NCBI RefSeq assembly: GCF_000703165.1
Contig: NZ_JNLQ01000002.1
Location: forward strand, 2,914,001 to 2,978,000
Length of the DNA: 64,000 nucleotides
Source: Butyrivibrio sp. AE3004
Lineage (GTDB): Bacteria > Bacillota > Clostridia > Lachnospirales > Lachnospiraceae
Direction: 5' to 3'
The first letter of the stretch is position 1, and each line of letters begins with the position of its first letter. A program made the translations under genes and the position numbers. The notes under the pieces were generated by a model. It did no database searches, was not told the DNA's origin, and saw only the letters and a program-made list of their open reading frames with translations. This document shows positions 24,716-34,295 of this stretch, piece after piece.

Positions 24716-25717
24716 TCAGTGATCTACTGCTTCGTGTAATCTGTTTCTGATGTCCTCTACGCTCATCCACTCTGTGTTGTTACCTGAGCTGTATGAAAAT
24801 CCTTCGGGTACCTTCTTACCTGCCGGATCCGGTGTCTGTCTGTCATTAAACGTAACCTGAGGATATACAATGAAATGCTTGTCAAATTCATATGTGAAAG
24901 GTGCATCCTCTACTGTTACCATGATTTCATCCAGCTTTTCACCGGGACGGATTCCTATTTCAGTGGTTGCAATTCCGGGGCACATAGCCTCAGCAAGATC
25001 AGTAACCTTAAATGAAGGAATTTTACTGATAAAGGTTTCTCCGCCCTTTGCCTCATTAAGAGCCTTAAGCACAAGCTCAACTCCCTCCGGAAGGCTTATC
25101 CAGAAACGTGTCATTCTGTAGTCGGTAATAGGAAGCTCCTTTTCGCCTTTTTCAATAAGGTGCTTGAACAGCGGAATAATCGATCCTCTACTTCCCGCAA
25201 CATTGCCATATCTGACAATAGAGAAATTTATATCCTTATTACCCGCATAGGCATTTGCAGCTATAAAGAGTTTATCGGAAACCATCTTTGTTGCGCCGTA
25301 AAGGTTTACAGGATTAACTGCTTTGTCTGTACTTAGTGCAACAACACGCTTAACTCCTGTATTAAGAGCTGCATTTATAACATTCTGCGCACCGTTGACA
25401 TTGGTCTTTATGGCCTCGTCGGGGTTGTACTCGCAAGCAGGAACCTGCTTAAGGGCAGCTGCATGGATCACGTAATCAACACCTTCCATGGCGCGTTCCA
25501 TTCGTGCTGCGTCTCTGACATCACCGATGAAAAATCTCATCTGGTCGGCATGCTCTTTGTAAACCTTCTCATTGGCCATTGTGTATTGCTTATATTCATC
25601 ACGTGAATACACAATTATCTTCTTGGGATTGTAGTTTTCAAGAAGATACTCGGTAAAGCAGTGTCCGAAAGAACCTGTTCCTCCTGTTACAAGTATGGTT
25701 TTATCATCTAATTTCAT
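24716..25717 (-). CDS. pseB: UDP-N-acetylglucosamine 4,6-dehydratase (inverting)
   Basis: A 333-residue short-chain dehydrogenase of the FlaA1/PseB type, first committed step toward pseudaminic acid. TGGTGSFGHCF is the NAD(P)-binding glycine motif, and STDKAVNPVNLYGATK carries the Asp/Lys/Tyr active-site set of inverting dehydratases. VRYGNVAGSRGSIIPLF and TDYRMTRFW continue the family pattern. I use ATG 25717, with AGAGG 7 bases upstream; a TTG six codons earlier is less suited. A small terminator-like hairpin and a -10 lie just upstream, so pseB may begin its own transcription unit. Confidence 0.95.
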   Translation of the reverse strand: MKLDDKTILVTGGTGSFGHCFTEYLLENYNPKKIIVYSRDEYKQYTMANEKVYKEHADQMRFFIGDVRDAARMERAMEGVDYVIHAAALKQVPACEYNPDEAIKTNVNGAQNVINAALNTGVKRVVALSTDKAVNPVNLYGATKMVSDKLFIAANAYAGNKDINFSIVRYGNVAGSRGSIIPLFKHLIEKGEKELPITDYRMTRFWISLPEGVELVLKALNEAKGGETFISKIPSFKVTDLAEAMCPGIATTEIGIRPGEKLDEIMVTVEDAPFTYEFDKHFIVYPQVTFNDRQTPDPAGKKVPEGFSYSSGNNTEWMSVEDIRNRLHEAVDH

Positions 25718-25751
25718 TTTATGACCTCTTTTCAATGAATAATACTAATAG

Positions 25752-25757
25752 ATTATA
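25752..25757 (-). promoter_or_regulatory. TATAAT -10 box before pseB
   Basis: The minus strand reads TATAAT here, about 35 bases before the pseB ATG and directly after a terminator-like hairpin. No good -35 is visible at 16-18 bases, so this is a weak promoter prediction. Confidence 0.35.
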
Positions 25758-25761
25758 CTAT

Positions 25762-25787
25762 AAAAAGGATTAAAGATAAAATAATCC
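25762..25787 (-). terminator. Weak intrinsic terminator between GT-C gene and pseB
   Basis: On the minus strand GGATTA and TAATCC form a perfect 6-bp stem (25782-25787 with 25767-25772) with a 9-base loop, followed by TTTTT. The stem is short and AT-rich, so termination is probably partial. Confidence 0.4.
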
Positions 25788-25789
25788 AT

Positions 25790-27565
25790 TCATTCCATAA
25801 CATATTGCGTCCACATATCTTTCTCAGACATACGCTTACACTCTTTGACATTATGATTATTATCTGCTATCTCTTCAAGTATATAATCCCTGTTATCATG
25901 ATCTGCAGCATATATCACCAGCTTTTCCCTGCTATTAATCTTATCGTCAGTAAGCTCTTTGGTGTTTGCTTCGTTTACATAATAAAGCTCGTCATATTGG
26001 AGCAGCTCATCGGTAAGTCTCCAGATATTATCGGGAGTTGCATCATTATACATTACCACGCATGCAGCTTTTTTCTCATTCATTTTTTTTGCATACGTTA
26101 TTTTTGCAGCATCTTCAGGATATAGGAACAGCACATTCCTATCAATCCCAATACCCTTACCTATTATCAATGTAAAAATAATAAATGTTCCAAGTACGGG
26201 TATCTGAATACCCAGAGCTTTTCTGTTACCGACAATAGCCCTTATTCCTATCCTTGTAAAGTATGCAGCAAGCAGCAATATTATCGGATATATCGGCATC
26301 TCATATCTATTGGAGGTATCCCCCAGAAGAAGAGCTGTCTTTGCAACTATAAGGAAATATCCCGTTGCAGTCACAACAAGAATTCTGATATGAGCAATGT
26401 GCAGTTTATCCTTTTCCCCCTTGACCCTTAGCATAAAGAAAAGTGCAACAAGCGCTATCACTATCATCACTACTATAAGCCACAGTATTCCGGAAAACAG
26501 ATAATCATCAGCAAGTCTGAAGAAAAAGTTTATCCTTTCGAAGCTGTTATACATATTGGAAAAAGCTTCAGCTGCTTCCTTCCCTCTATACCCCCTGAAA
26601 ATATGAGAAACCGAAGCGGGGTAAACAGCAACCGAAACGCCGATAGACAAAGCAGAACATATAATGTAAACCAATATATATTTAAACCGTTCTGCCATAG
26701 AAGCAGCCTGCTGAACAAATTTCTCATCCCCCAAAATTTTTTCTATATCCAGCACATTTTTACCGGCTTCATTTTGATTTTCTTTTGTCTTTTTCTTTCT
26801 GTTCTTTGGCATAAGAAACAAAAACCATATTCCAAAGGATATTCCCATCATGCACATGAAGATCAGATAATAATACTGGGTTAAAAATCCAAAAAGATTA
26901 ACAAACGATATGACGATCACATAGGACAAAAATCCCTTTTTAAACTTTTTGTCAAAGGGCTTAGCAAGAACAAAACCTACAAGCTCCGATCCTTCATAAT
27001 ACCTTTTTATAAGACTTATCAGCTTCATGTGCCAATATGCGGAAGCCAGTATAAAAACCGTAAGCCACATGTACATCCTGATAAACAAAACACAGGAAAT
27101 TGTCATGGGATTAAAGCCATACGCAAACATAAGAGTAATCCTTAGTTCTTTGCTCATTCCTATACTGTTTGCAAGCTTCTCCAAAATAATAAAGCTGATA
27201 ATAAATGCAATAAGATTAATAATTATCCCCTGCCATTTGCTGAACACTCCCGGAGTAACAGAGCATACCGTATGCAAAAGATCATAGAAAAAAGGCGGAT
27301 GTACATCCCAGGACTGCACAAGATGGACCAACCCGTAGTTAAAGCCTTCTCCCGGAAGAACAACAAATTCATTCCTTATTGTTTTAGTATCAACCCATTC
27401 TCTGTCGGGATAATAAAAACCCAGGGTTCTGTTTGATGAAAAATACGAATAATACTCATCCTGGTGAAAGCCCTCTTTCTGCATTCCGAAAATGCATATC
27501 GTCAACACTTGCAAAACAAGTATAAAAAGAAGTATTAAACTGTGTTTTTTTGAGTCAATCTTCAT
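25790..27565 (-). CDS. Membrane glycosyltransferase, GT-C/GT39-like
   Basis: A 591-residue protein with about 11 hydrophobic helices. The first external loop has GFHQDEYYSYFSSNRTLGFYY and later WDVHPPFFYDLLH, the acidic DE pair and DxHPP motif of dolichyl-phosphate-mannose-type (GT39/ArnT-like) transferases. The last 130 residues are soluble and external. It would use a polyprenyl-phosphate sugar to modify a glycan or protein outside the cell membrane. It overlaps the upstream GT2 stop by 4 bases. The acceptor is unknown. Confidence 0.75.
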   Translation of the reverse strand: MKIDSKKHSLILLFILVLQVLTICIFGMQKEGFHQDEYYSYFSSNRTLGFYYPDREWVDTKTIRNEFVVLPGEGFNYGLVHLVQSWDVHPPFFYDLLHTVCSVTPGVFSKWQGIIINLIAFIISFIILEKLANSIGMSKELRITLMFAYGFNPMTISCVLFIRMYMWLTVFILASAYWHMKLISLIKRYYEGSELVGFVLAKPFDKKFKKGFLSYVIVISFVNLFGFLTQYYYLIFMCMMGISFGIWFLFLMPKNRKKKTKENQNEAGKNVLDIEKILGDEKFVQQAASMAERFKYILVYIICSALSIGVSVAVYPASVSHIFRGYRGKEAAEAFSNMYNSFERINFFFRLADDYLFSGILWLIVVMIVIALVALFFMLRVKGEKDKLHIAHIRILVVTATGYFLIVAKTALLLGDTSNRYEMPIYPIILLLAAYFTRIGIRAIVGNRKALGIQIPVLGTFIIFTLIIGKGIGIDRNVLFLYPEDAAKITYAKKMNEKKAACVVMYNDATPDNIWRLTDELLQYDELYYVNEANTKELTDDKINSREKLVIYAADHDNRDYILEEIADNNHNVKECKRMSEKDMWTQYVME

Positions 27566-28647
27566 TGCAGTCCTCTAACCTTTGCATGTATTGTACGAGC
27601 CGCCTTCGGGGCAGCTGCCAGTATAAGCAGATACATTTTATCTTTTTTCGAAAGATATCTGTTGGAAGAAATATCTCTCATATGTCTTCTTAAAAAACCT
27701 ACAACATTCTTTTTATAAAATCTGTTTTTCACAGTCATTTTACTTATCGGAATATGAAGAAGGTAATCAAGTCTCTGAATCAGACAAAATCTGATTGCCA
27801 CATCAGTAAGCTCCGGAAAGCTCTTTTTCACAAGCTTTAATGCTACATCTGAATTTCTGACAATGTCAGTAAATACCGGCGGAAAATAGTCTTTCTGATC
27901 AGCCTTTTTTCTTGAATTGCTGCCGCTCCGGTAGTAAACGTGATAGTACTGCTGGGGTAAAATAACAAGTTTTTTCACCTTCTTGAGCATATGTATCATC
28001 AGAAAAAAGTCTTCGTTAAGCTCTCCCTCAGGAAATCCCTTGCAACCTCCCGTGAACAGTTCTTTGGATGTAAGCTTGGTACAAAAGGATGCATCGCCTG
28101 TATGCATTAAAAGTGTTCTTAAATGTTCCTTTCCTGATATTATGTTTACATAATTCGGAGGTATGCACACATCCGGAAGCTTTGTTCCATCCTCCGCGAT
28201 TTCATCCCTCGATATCTGAGCCATAAGGACGGGTTCATCCTCTGTGCTGTTTTCTTCAATCGCCTTCATCAGCACTTCATACATATGATGGTCTATATAG
28301 TCGTCTGCATCAACAAAGCCAATATAATCACCTGTCGCAGCACTTATACCTAAGTTTCTTGCTTTGCTGCTGCCACCGTTTTCCTGATGAAGAAGAGTTA
28401 TGGATGGTCCTGTGCTGTTCTTTAAGAATGTTTCATCTTCCTCATAGCGAAGCTTCCCCCATGTCTTTTTTATGTAATCCTCTGCTCTTTTATAAGTATC
28501 ATCCGTAGATCCGTCATCTACCACAATTACTTCAAAAAGTTCATCGGGATATGTCTGATTGCATACGGAATCAAGACAGCGTACTATCAGATCCTCAATA
28601 TTATAGGCAGGTATAATTACACTGATTTTTTTGGTAAACAATTCCAT
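27562..28647 (-). CDS. GT2 family glycosyltransferase
   Basis: A 361-residue GT-A enzyme with KISVIIPAYN, VVDDGSTDDTY, SSKARNLGIS and the metal-binding GFVDADDYID. The C-terminal 100 residues are basic and probably bind the membrane surface. GAGGAG touches the ATG at 28647 directly, so the true start may be the TTG two codons later (28641), which has the usual 6-base spacing. It adds one sugar to the growing lipid-linked unit; donor and acceptor are not readable. Confidence 0.88.
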   Translation of the reverse strand: MELFTKKISVIIPAYNIEDLIVRCLDSVCNQTYPDELFEVIVVDDGSTDDTYKRAEDYIKKTWGKLRYEEDETFLKNSTGPSITLLHQENGGSSKARNLGISAATGDYIGFVDADDYIDHHMYEVLMKAIEENSTEDEPVLMAQISRDEIAEDGTKLPDVCIPPNYVNIISGKEHLRTLLMHTGDASFCTKLTSKELFTGGCKGFPEGELNEDFFLMIHMLKKVKKLVILPQQYYHVYYRSGSNSRKKADQKDYFPPVFTDIVRNSDVALKLVKKSFPELTDVAIRFCLIQRLDYLLHIPISKMTVKNRFYKKNVVGFLRRHMRDISSNRYLSKKDKMYLLILAAAPKAARTIHAKVRGLQ

Positions 28648-28671
28648 CTCCTCAAAAAATACTTATTATAT

Positions 28672-29940
28672 TTACTCCAGATGATTATCTTCCTGCACGG
28701 TACGCATAAATCCCGGAGCCTTTATCACATTTGCCCTGCTAAGAGGTCCATCCTCATACGGTGAAAAATTACTACCACTTGTTATACTTTCACAAAAAAC
28801 CAGTAATCTTTCTGCCGCATTTTTGGCATTCCAGTTTTCTCTGATAGTAAGATAGGCTTCTTTTTGAAGCTTCCTCACATAATCTGCATTTAGTGTGGGG
28901 GCTTTTCTATCCCGGACATTCTCCGAAATGGTCGCATCATTGTCTAAAAAAAGTGCATCTATCTTCTTTATAAGCTTTTCCTTGTCACAACTATCAAAAG
29001 TAAAACCATTTACACCATCCTTTATAAGATACGGAACAGCTCCGGCCTCGGAGGATGCCACAACAACACATGCACTGTTCATAGCCTCATTCACTACTGC
29101 TCCCCAACCTTCAAGATAGTTACTGGCAAATATGAATACATCACTTTTTTCCATTATTCCCCGTACCGCTTCCGGTTTAAGGGATCCGTGCATAAAAACA
29201 TAATCTTCAAGCTTTTCGCTTTTTATTAACTCCTGTATGTCAGAAAAAAGCGGTCCGTCTCCAAGAATATCAAGACTAAAATCAACGCTGATATTCCTAA
29301 GATGCTTTGCCGTTTCCACAGCCAGTTCTGGGTGTTTTAGCTTAATAAGTCTGGCGGCAAAGCATATATGCAGTTTCTTTTTATCTTTATACAGTAATTC
29401 TTCCAGTTCTTCTTTACTGTATATTTTGAAAGGTGGAAAATATCCCCATTTATACATCTTATCCGGATATGCGCCTATCATCTTAAAATCTCCGGAAACA
29501 TAAGCTCCTGAACACAACATATAAACAGGGGCATTTCGAAATTTTATATGTTCTTCATACTTTGCCTTTAGTCCCCTTGGTGATACAGCCTTCCATCTAC
29601 CCTCACGGTAAATCCGCTCACTGACCCTGACAACCGGTTTCCCGCTGCTTAGTCTGTCTCTTATTACCTGCTCGGATGGTGCATTCTTATCCTGTCCTGT
29701 CCAGCCAAGTATCATTACATCGCAATCCATTATCAGTTTCGAACAGGTTTCCATATCCTCATACATCCTCTTCACATATGAAATCCCTGCTGTATCCGAA
29801 TTCCACCCCATATTCTTTCGTGCTTCATCCATAGGCTGCGATTCTATAAAGAAAAAATCTTTACCAAGTGCTGAATATAATTCATCACAAAGCGGAATCT
29901 GATGATGATTTATGTAATTAGACACAAATGTTATCTTAAT
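28672..29940 (-). CDS. GT4 family glycosyltransferase, probable ATT start
   Basis: A 422-residue GT-B enzyme. The C-half has ICFAARLIKLKHPELAVE, LDILGDGPLF and EGWGAVVNEAMNSACVVVASSEAGAVPYLI, the glutamate-bearing donor site of GT4. The first good start in the usual list (GTG at 29925) would cut off the first beta strand. An ATT codon at 29940 lies 7 bases after a strong AAGGAGG and gives IKITFVSNYINHHQIP, the expected N-terminus of this subfamily, so I call ATT as the start. The N-half lacks the common GG loop and reads NHHQIPL, as in a subgroup of surface-glycan GT4 enzymes. Confidence 0.85.
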   Translation of the reverse strand: MKITFVSNYINHHQIPLCDELYSALGKDFFFIESQPMDEARKNMGWNSDTAGISYVKRMYEDMETCSKLIMDCDVMILGWTGQDKNAPSEQVIRDRLSSGKPVVRVSERIYREGRWKAVSPRGLKAKYEEHIKFRNAPVYMLCSGAYVSGDFKMIGAYPDKMYKWGYFPPFKIYSKEELEELLYKDKKKLHICFAARLIKLKHPELAVETAKHLRNISVDFSLDILGDGPLFSDIQELIKSEKLEDYVFMHGSLKPEAVRGIMEKSDVFIFASNYLEGWGAVVNEAMNSACVVVASSEAGAVPYLIKDGVNGFTFDSCDKEKLIKKIDALFLDNDATISENVRDRKAPTLNADYVRKLQKEAYLTIRENWNAKNAAERLLVFCESITSGSNFSPYEDGPLSRANVIKAPGFMRTVQEDNHLE

Positions 29941-29966
29941 AGCAAAGCCTCCTTCAGATTATAGCT

Positions 29967-31289
29967 TTAAGCCATCATAGTTTTGTATATCTCAATAAGC
30001 CTCTTATAATTTTCAGAAGCGTCATGAGTCAGCATTGCGTGTTTTCTTGCATTATCACCGTAAACAGCTGCTATTACAGGTTCTCTGAACATCTGCTTTA
30101 CACATTTTGCAAGTTCTTCTGAATTTCCGGGTTCAAACAATAATCCGTCCACATTTTTTTCGAGCATGCTGGGAATCCCACCGGTTTCTGCCGCAACCGT
30201 CGGCACACCCAGAAGCATTGCTTCAGCCATTGAATTTGGTGAATTCTCCAATATTGACGGACACACAAATACATTGCATTTAAGAAGCTGTTCTTTCATC
30301 TGCTCTGCCGAAAGCTTTCCAAGCATCACAACCTTGCCACCAAGCTTCCCTCTTCGTATCAGCTTCTTTAAATATTTACCGTAAGCCGAAATTCTTATTG
30401 CAAGAGGATACTTACTTTTTCCCGATGCATTCTTTTGTTCATCGGGAATAGTCACTGTTTTTCTCCTGATTTTACCTATTACGCTGTTACCTGCAACATA
30501 CAGCTTTGTATCAGGATACTCTTTTAGTATTTCGGGCATTGCCTCCAGCATAAAATGAAATCCCTTCAAAGGATAATCCCCTTGAGAGAGAAAAATGCTG
30601 TGAGGAACAGTATTTACAGATCTCCATGCATTCACATAAAAAGTCGGACGCATGGTCTCATTCATTTTATGGTATACGGCTTTCGGATTTATCCCGGAGG
30701 TTATTTCCTTATCAAAATCCGTCCTTCCGGTTATATTTCCTGTAAGCTTTATTGCCATGATCTCGTTTTCAGCACGTTTTTCGAACTTTTCCTTTTGCTG
30801 AATAAGCGAATCGTTTTTGTATCTGTCCCTAAACGTGGTGGCCTGACTGACAGACTCCGGGAGATTTGCCATGTAAACCCTGGCTATCTCAGAGCATAAT
30901 CCCTGTATTCCAAGAAGCGTCCTTGATGGTCTGTTAAATGCCTTTATCGCTGCAAGATTGTGCGGAAATTCAGTTCCAAATACATGTACGATATCAGGCT
31001 TAAAGTCTTCATATATTTCTTTAAACCTATCTTCCAGCCCCTCATCATAAACTTCAGGCATGTCAAGATTTTCTTTAAAACCGTAAAAACTTACATTATC
31101 AATTTCTTTTTTGGCTTTTCCCATATCCCCTGATGGAAATGCTACGCCAAGAATTATATTTCCGGCCTTTTTACCGGATACGATCTTATCATATGCCCCC
31201 GAAAGCCACCCTTCCCTTTCAGACCAGGGCAGTCCGTTCGCCTTTGCAAAAGCAGGCAGCATTATGTTACAAACCCACAAAACTCTCAT
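29967..31289 (-). CDS. GT4 family glycosyltransferase
   Basis: A 440-residue GT-B enzyme: VLWVCNIMLPAFAKANGLP forms the first strand and loop, and DIVHVFGTEFPHN lies in the acceptor half. Residues about 340-400 carry VCPSILENSPNSMAEAMLLGVPTVAAETGGIPSM, the donor-binding EX7E motif. No membrane helix is present. It belongs to the run of glycosyltransferases between the polymerase and the pse block and probably adds one residue of the repeat unit. Confidence 0.88.
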   Translation of the reverse strand: MRVLWVCNIMLPAFAKANGLPWSEREGWLSGAYDKIVSGKKAGNIILGVAFPSGDMGKAKKEIDNVSFYGFKENLDMPEVYDEGLEDRFKEIYEDFKPDIVHVFGTEFPHNLAAIKAFNRPSRTLLGIQGLCSEIARVYMANLPESVSQATTFRDRYKNDSLIQQKEKFEKRAENEIMAIKLTGNITGRTDFDKEITSGINPKAVYHKMNETMRPTFYVNAWRSVNTVPHSIFLSQGDYPLKGFHFMLEAMPEILKEYPDTKLYVAGNSVIGKIRRKTVTIPDEQKNASGKSKYPLAIRISAYGKYLKKLIRRGKLGGKVVMLGKLSAEQMKEQLLKCNVFVCPSILENSPNSMAEAMLLGVPTVAAETGGIPSMLEKNVDGLLFEPGNSEELAKCVKQMFREPVIAAVYGDNARKHAMLTHDASENYKRLIEIYKTMMA

Positions 31290-31299
31290 TTATTTCCTC

Positions 31300-32253
31300 T
31301 TATCGATGTCTGTATACCAGACTTTTTATCTTATTATATACCCCTGCCGTCTTTGGATTTTCCGCTATTTTACTTCTAAGCGGCGCAAGTGTCAGCATTC
31401 TGATCATGTCAAATTTCTGAATCTGCTTTTTTGAAAGATATAAGTGTATTATCTGCTGTCTCTCTGTTTCCGATATCTTCCTGTTTTCCTTTGTTTCCGA
31501 AAAACCGCCACCCTCATAATCAGCTATACGCAGATTCATGTATTTCGTTTCTGCCTTCTCAACATAGATACATCTGAGGAAATGTTCGTAATCCGCCCTC
31601 ACCTTCCAGACAGTATCAAACGCATATCTAAGAACAAGTCTCTCATCATAAAAACAAGCTTGATGAGATGGAACATTTCTGTAGCAGGCAAAGTCGTCTA
31701 TCTTAGGATTAGATGAAACTCTCTGCCTTGTCTTCATCTCATAAATATCTCCGTAATAAATCGTGGGTACGATTGTTCCCGAATTCTTTGAATCAAGCTG
31801 TATCTTCTCATAAACATTCCTTAAAACCTGATTATTTGAAAATACATCTCCACAGTTCAAAAAATAGATATATCCCGGAGCTGTATCCTTTATTCTCCGC
31901 TCTTCCTCATTCTTTATGGCATTAACCGCCATATTCATAGCATCGTAAATACCATGATCCTTACTTCGGATTATCCTTATCCTTCCGTCCTGATACCTTA
32001 TGTCAAAGGAACCGTTAGAACTCATCTTTCCGGCACTAAGCCGCTTTCTGCCATCAGTTTTTTTATCTTCATCTTCGTTTATTAATCCCAGGCACTTTAC
32101 AGCTTTTTCTAGTGAGCCATCTGTAGAACCGCCATCCTTTATCACAATGGCAACATCCTTAAAGGTCTGCATTTTAATACTTTCCAATGTATTTATCAGA
32201 TCCTCACCTGCATTATATGAAACAACAATTATAGTAAAAAATGGTCTTTTCAT
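31300..32253 (-). CDS. GT2 family glycosyltransferase (WcaA-like)
   Basis: A 317-residue GT-A enzyme with FFTIIVVSYNAG, IVIKDGGSTDGS, SKDHGIYDAMNMAV and YFLNCGDVF, the forms seen in the WcaA/colanic-acid type branch where the metal motif is NxGD instead of DxD. A charged insertion (residues about 60-85) precedes the IYDAMN motif. Short gaps on both sides (10-11 bases) tie it to its neighbours. Confidence 0.87.
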   Translation of the reverse strand: MKRPFFTIIVVSYNAGEDLINTLESIKMQTFKDVAIVIKDGGSTDGSLEKAVKCLGLINEDEDKKTDGRKRLSAGKMSSNGSFDIRYQDGRIRIIRSKDHGIYDAMNMAVNAIKNEEERRIKDTAPGYIYFLNCGDVFSNNQVLRNVYEKIQLDSKNSGTIVPTIYYGDIYEMKTRQRVSSNPKIDDFACYRNVPSHQACFYDERLVLRYAFDTVWKVRADYEHFLRCIYVEKAETKYMNLRIADYEGGGFSETKENRKISETERQQIIHLYLSKKQIQKFDMIRMLTLAPLRSKIAENPKTAGVYNKIKSLVYRHR

Positions 32254-32264
32254 TTCATACCTCG

Positions 32265-33458
32265 TCAGCCAAAGCCTCTCTCCGATAATGTTGCGGGCAA
32301 TTCATGAAACAAAAATGTCTCATAGGGAAGAATCCTTACTCCATCACCTGCAGCACCTCTCATATATTTCGCAAAATACAACAAACACCCGATAACAGTC
32401 AAAACCCGAAGCATTCTTCCAAGCTTATAACGCTTCTCGTCTCTGTCCGAAATAAGAATTTTTACAAGTGCCGGAACGTACAATATCTGAGTTACAGTAA
32501 AATAATACGCTATTCTTGATACTGTTGGCAAAAATGAGCAGAAAACATACAGTATCAGTGCTCCGAGATTTGAATAAAAGTAAAAACTCATTTTTCTGTC
32601 TTTTATTATATCTTTTCCAAGAATCAGAGCAGCCAGGGCAAGAACCCCTGCGCATCTTATTATACTTATTGTGCTAGTTCCGCCTGAAAGGTATTCGGTC
32701 CCTTCATATGACGGATAAATTTTGATTGCTATCTGAAGGTATATGTCTTTTAAAAACATACAGGAAACAGAAAGAAGTGCAAGTGTAACGTACATCCACC
32801 GCTTCCATTTCATAGCTGCCAGTGGATAAAGAACAAGTACCACAAGAAGCGACTTATGAAAAAGGCTTCCGCATAATATGATCAGTATAAATTTGGGCCA
32901 GTCACCCTTAAGGCAAAAGCTGATCGAATAAAGTGCAATTCCCAGCGCAAGGTAATATCTGACTGTACTTAAGGATTGAAAATAATACCCAAGGAGCATG
33001 AACATCATAAATGACAGAAAAAAGTCCTCTGTCTGCCTGTTTATGGCCGCAAGAAAGAAAAACACCGTTGCTGCCGCAAAGAATGCAAACACCATGACAT
33101 AGTTTTCAAATCCAGACAGAGTATAAACAAGCTTTGTAAGATAATTAAATCCGACTTCAGTGGGTACCACTGCATTACTGTAGGTTCTGTGCATAAATTC
33201 CACATATTTACTGTAATCATTCCCAACATTCAGTCTCAGAGCAGATACTCCTGTCAAAAGCACAAATAGTGAGAAAAGCCCCACTGCATTTCTCACCTGT
33301 TTTCTACTGAGTCCTCTGTGTATGAAGTTATATTCTCCGCCAATTACCGCTCCTGCGGTCACATTCTTTGTGCCTGAAAAATAAGCTATTGCGAGTGTTA
33401 TGACGGTCAATGTGATATATACCAGCATATAATCCGCACCCGTACCACTTAATATCAT
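32265..33458 (-). CDS. EpsG-like polysaccharide polymerase (Wzy role)
   Basis: A 397-residue membrane protein with about 10-11 helices. NVGNDYSKYVEFMHR after the second helix and the later RYYLALGIALYSISF and HKSLLVVLVLYPLA match EpsG-family proteins, which polymerise repeat units outside the membrane. Neighbours (initiating phosphotransferase, Wzz-like regulator, glycosyltransferases) fit. The start is uncertain: ATG 33458 has AAGGA touching it, and ATG 33428 removes ten polar residues and begins at the first helix. Confidence 0.8.
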   Translation of the reverse strand: MILSGTGADYMLVYITLTVITLAIAYFSGTKNVTAGAVIGGEYNFIHRGLSRKQVRNAVGLFSLFVLLTGVSALRLNVGNDYSKYVEFMHRTYSNAVVPTEVGFNYLTKLVYTLSGFENYVMVFAFFAAATVFFFLAAINRQTEDFFLSFMMFMLLGYYFQSLSTVRYYLALGIALYSISFCLKGDWPKFILIILCGSLFHKSLLVVLVLYPLAAMKWKRWMYVTLALLSVSCMFLKDIYLQIAIKIYPSYEGTEYLSGGTSTISIIRCAGVLALAALILGKDIIKDRKMSFYFYSNLGALILYVFCSFLPTVSRIAYYFTVTQILYVPALVKILISDRDEKRYKLGRMLRVLTVIGCLLYFAKYMRGAAGDGVRILPYETFLFHELPATLSERGFG

Positions 33459-33469
33459 TCCTTATCATG

Positions 33470-34294
33470 TTAAAAGCTGCGTTTACTTTGTGCTTCAAGC
33501 TTACCCCGCCTTATTCCTTTCAGCATAAGTCTGTAGCACTCAGTTAAGGGCTTTTCCCTGCACATCTCATTTTTCTTAACAAGCAGAAATCTTAAGCTCA
33601 TGATCACTGCAAGCTTTCCGTACAAAAAATGATACAGTACCCCTCTGTCAAAAAAGAACTTGTCATTAAACCCGGTAAACCAGGTAGAAGGTCTCTCCGA
33701 CTCTTCATGTCCGATACTGACGGAAGTTCTGTATATTTTAATCCCGCTCTTTAAACAATCATGTAAAAAAAGCGAATCCTCACCGTTGCTGTATTTTGCG
33801 CCACCGCCAAAAAGTGTCGAAAACCTCACTCCGGCCTTTCTGATAACAGCTGTTCTGGCTGCAATCGCATATGCAGGATATCTTCCGTAATTCTTCCAGG
33901 TTACTCTCGCAAAATCCGTATTGTGATAGGTCTCTCTTCCCGGCGCAGCCTTTACATTAAACATCAGCATATCTGCCTCGGGATGTCTGTCAAATTCCTG
34001 CTCTACGGCAGAAACATAACCATCATCAAAAACTATATCTTCATCCGCAAACTGTAAAAATTCATGGTCTGCATTATCAAGTGCAAGATTTCTGGATAAG
34101 CCGACTCCCCGTTCATTTCTATCCAGTACCTTTATTTTATAAACTTCATCCTTATTATTTACATACTCAAATTCAGTACTGTCATCCTTATCACACTGAT
34201 TAACAATAACCGCATCGGACTGAATATTCATTTTTTCGGGCAGCCTCTCCTTTATCTGATTGACTCCCGACACAAGCAATTGAACTCTAGACAT
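33470..34294 (-). CDS. GT2-like glycosyltransferase
   Basis: A 274-residue GT-A-like protein. QLLVSGVNQI, VIVNQCDKDDS, ERGVGLSRNLAL and FLQFADEDIVFDDGY are a variant of the GT2 core in which the metal motif is DED, as in a group of capsule enzymes. NGEDSLFLHDCLKSG marks the acceptor side. It lies 2 bases before the Wzz-like gene stop and 12 bases before the polymerase gene, which ties it to the core assembly operon. Confidence 0.82.
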   Translation of the reverse strand: MSRVQLLVSGVNQIKERLPEKMNIQSDAVIVNQCDKDDSTEFEYVNNKDEVYKIKVLDRNERGVGLSRNLALDNADHEFLQFADEDIVFDDGYVSAVEQEFDRHPEADMLMFNVKAAPGRETYHNTDFARVTWKNYGRYPAYAIAARTAVIRKAGVRFSTLFGGGAKYSNGEDSLFLHDCLKSGIKIYRTSVSIGHEESERPSTWFTGFNDKFFFDRGVLYHFLYGKLAVIMSLRFLLVKKNEMCREKPLTECYRLMLKGIRRGKLEAQSKRSF

Positions 34295-34295
34295 A

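Noticed and set aside
20513..25717. Legionaminic or sialic acid pathway instead of pseudaminic acid
   Set aside because: pseB is of the inverting FlaA1 type and the synthase has the GLWDG and TYTADTIT forms of PseI; these favour pseudaminic acid.
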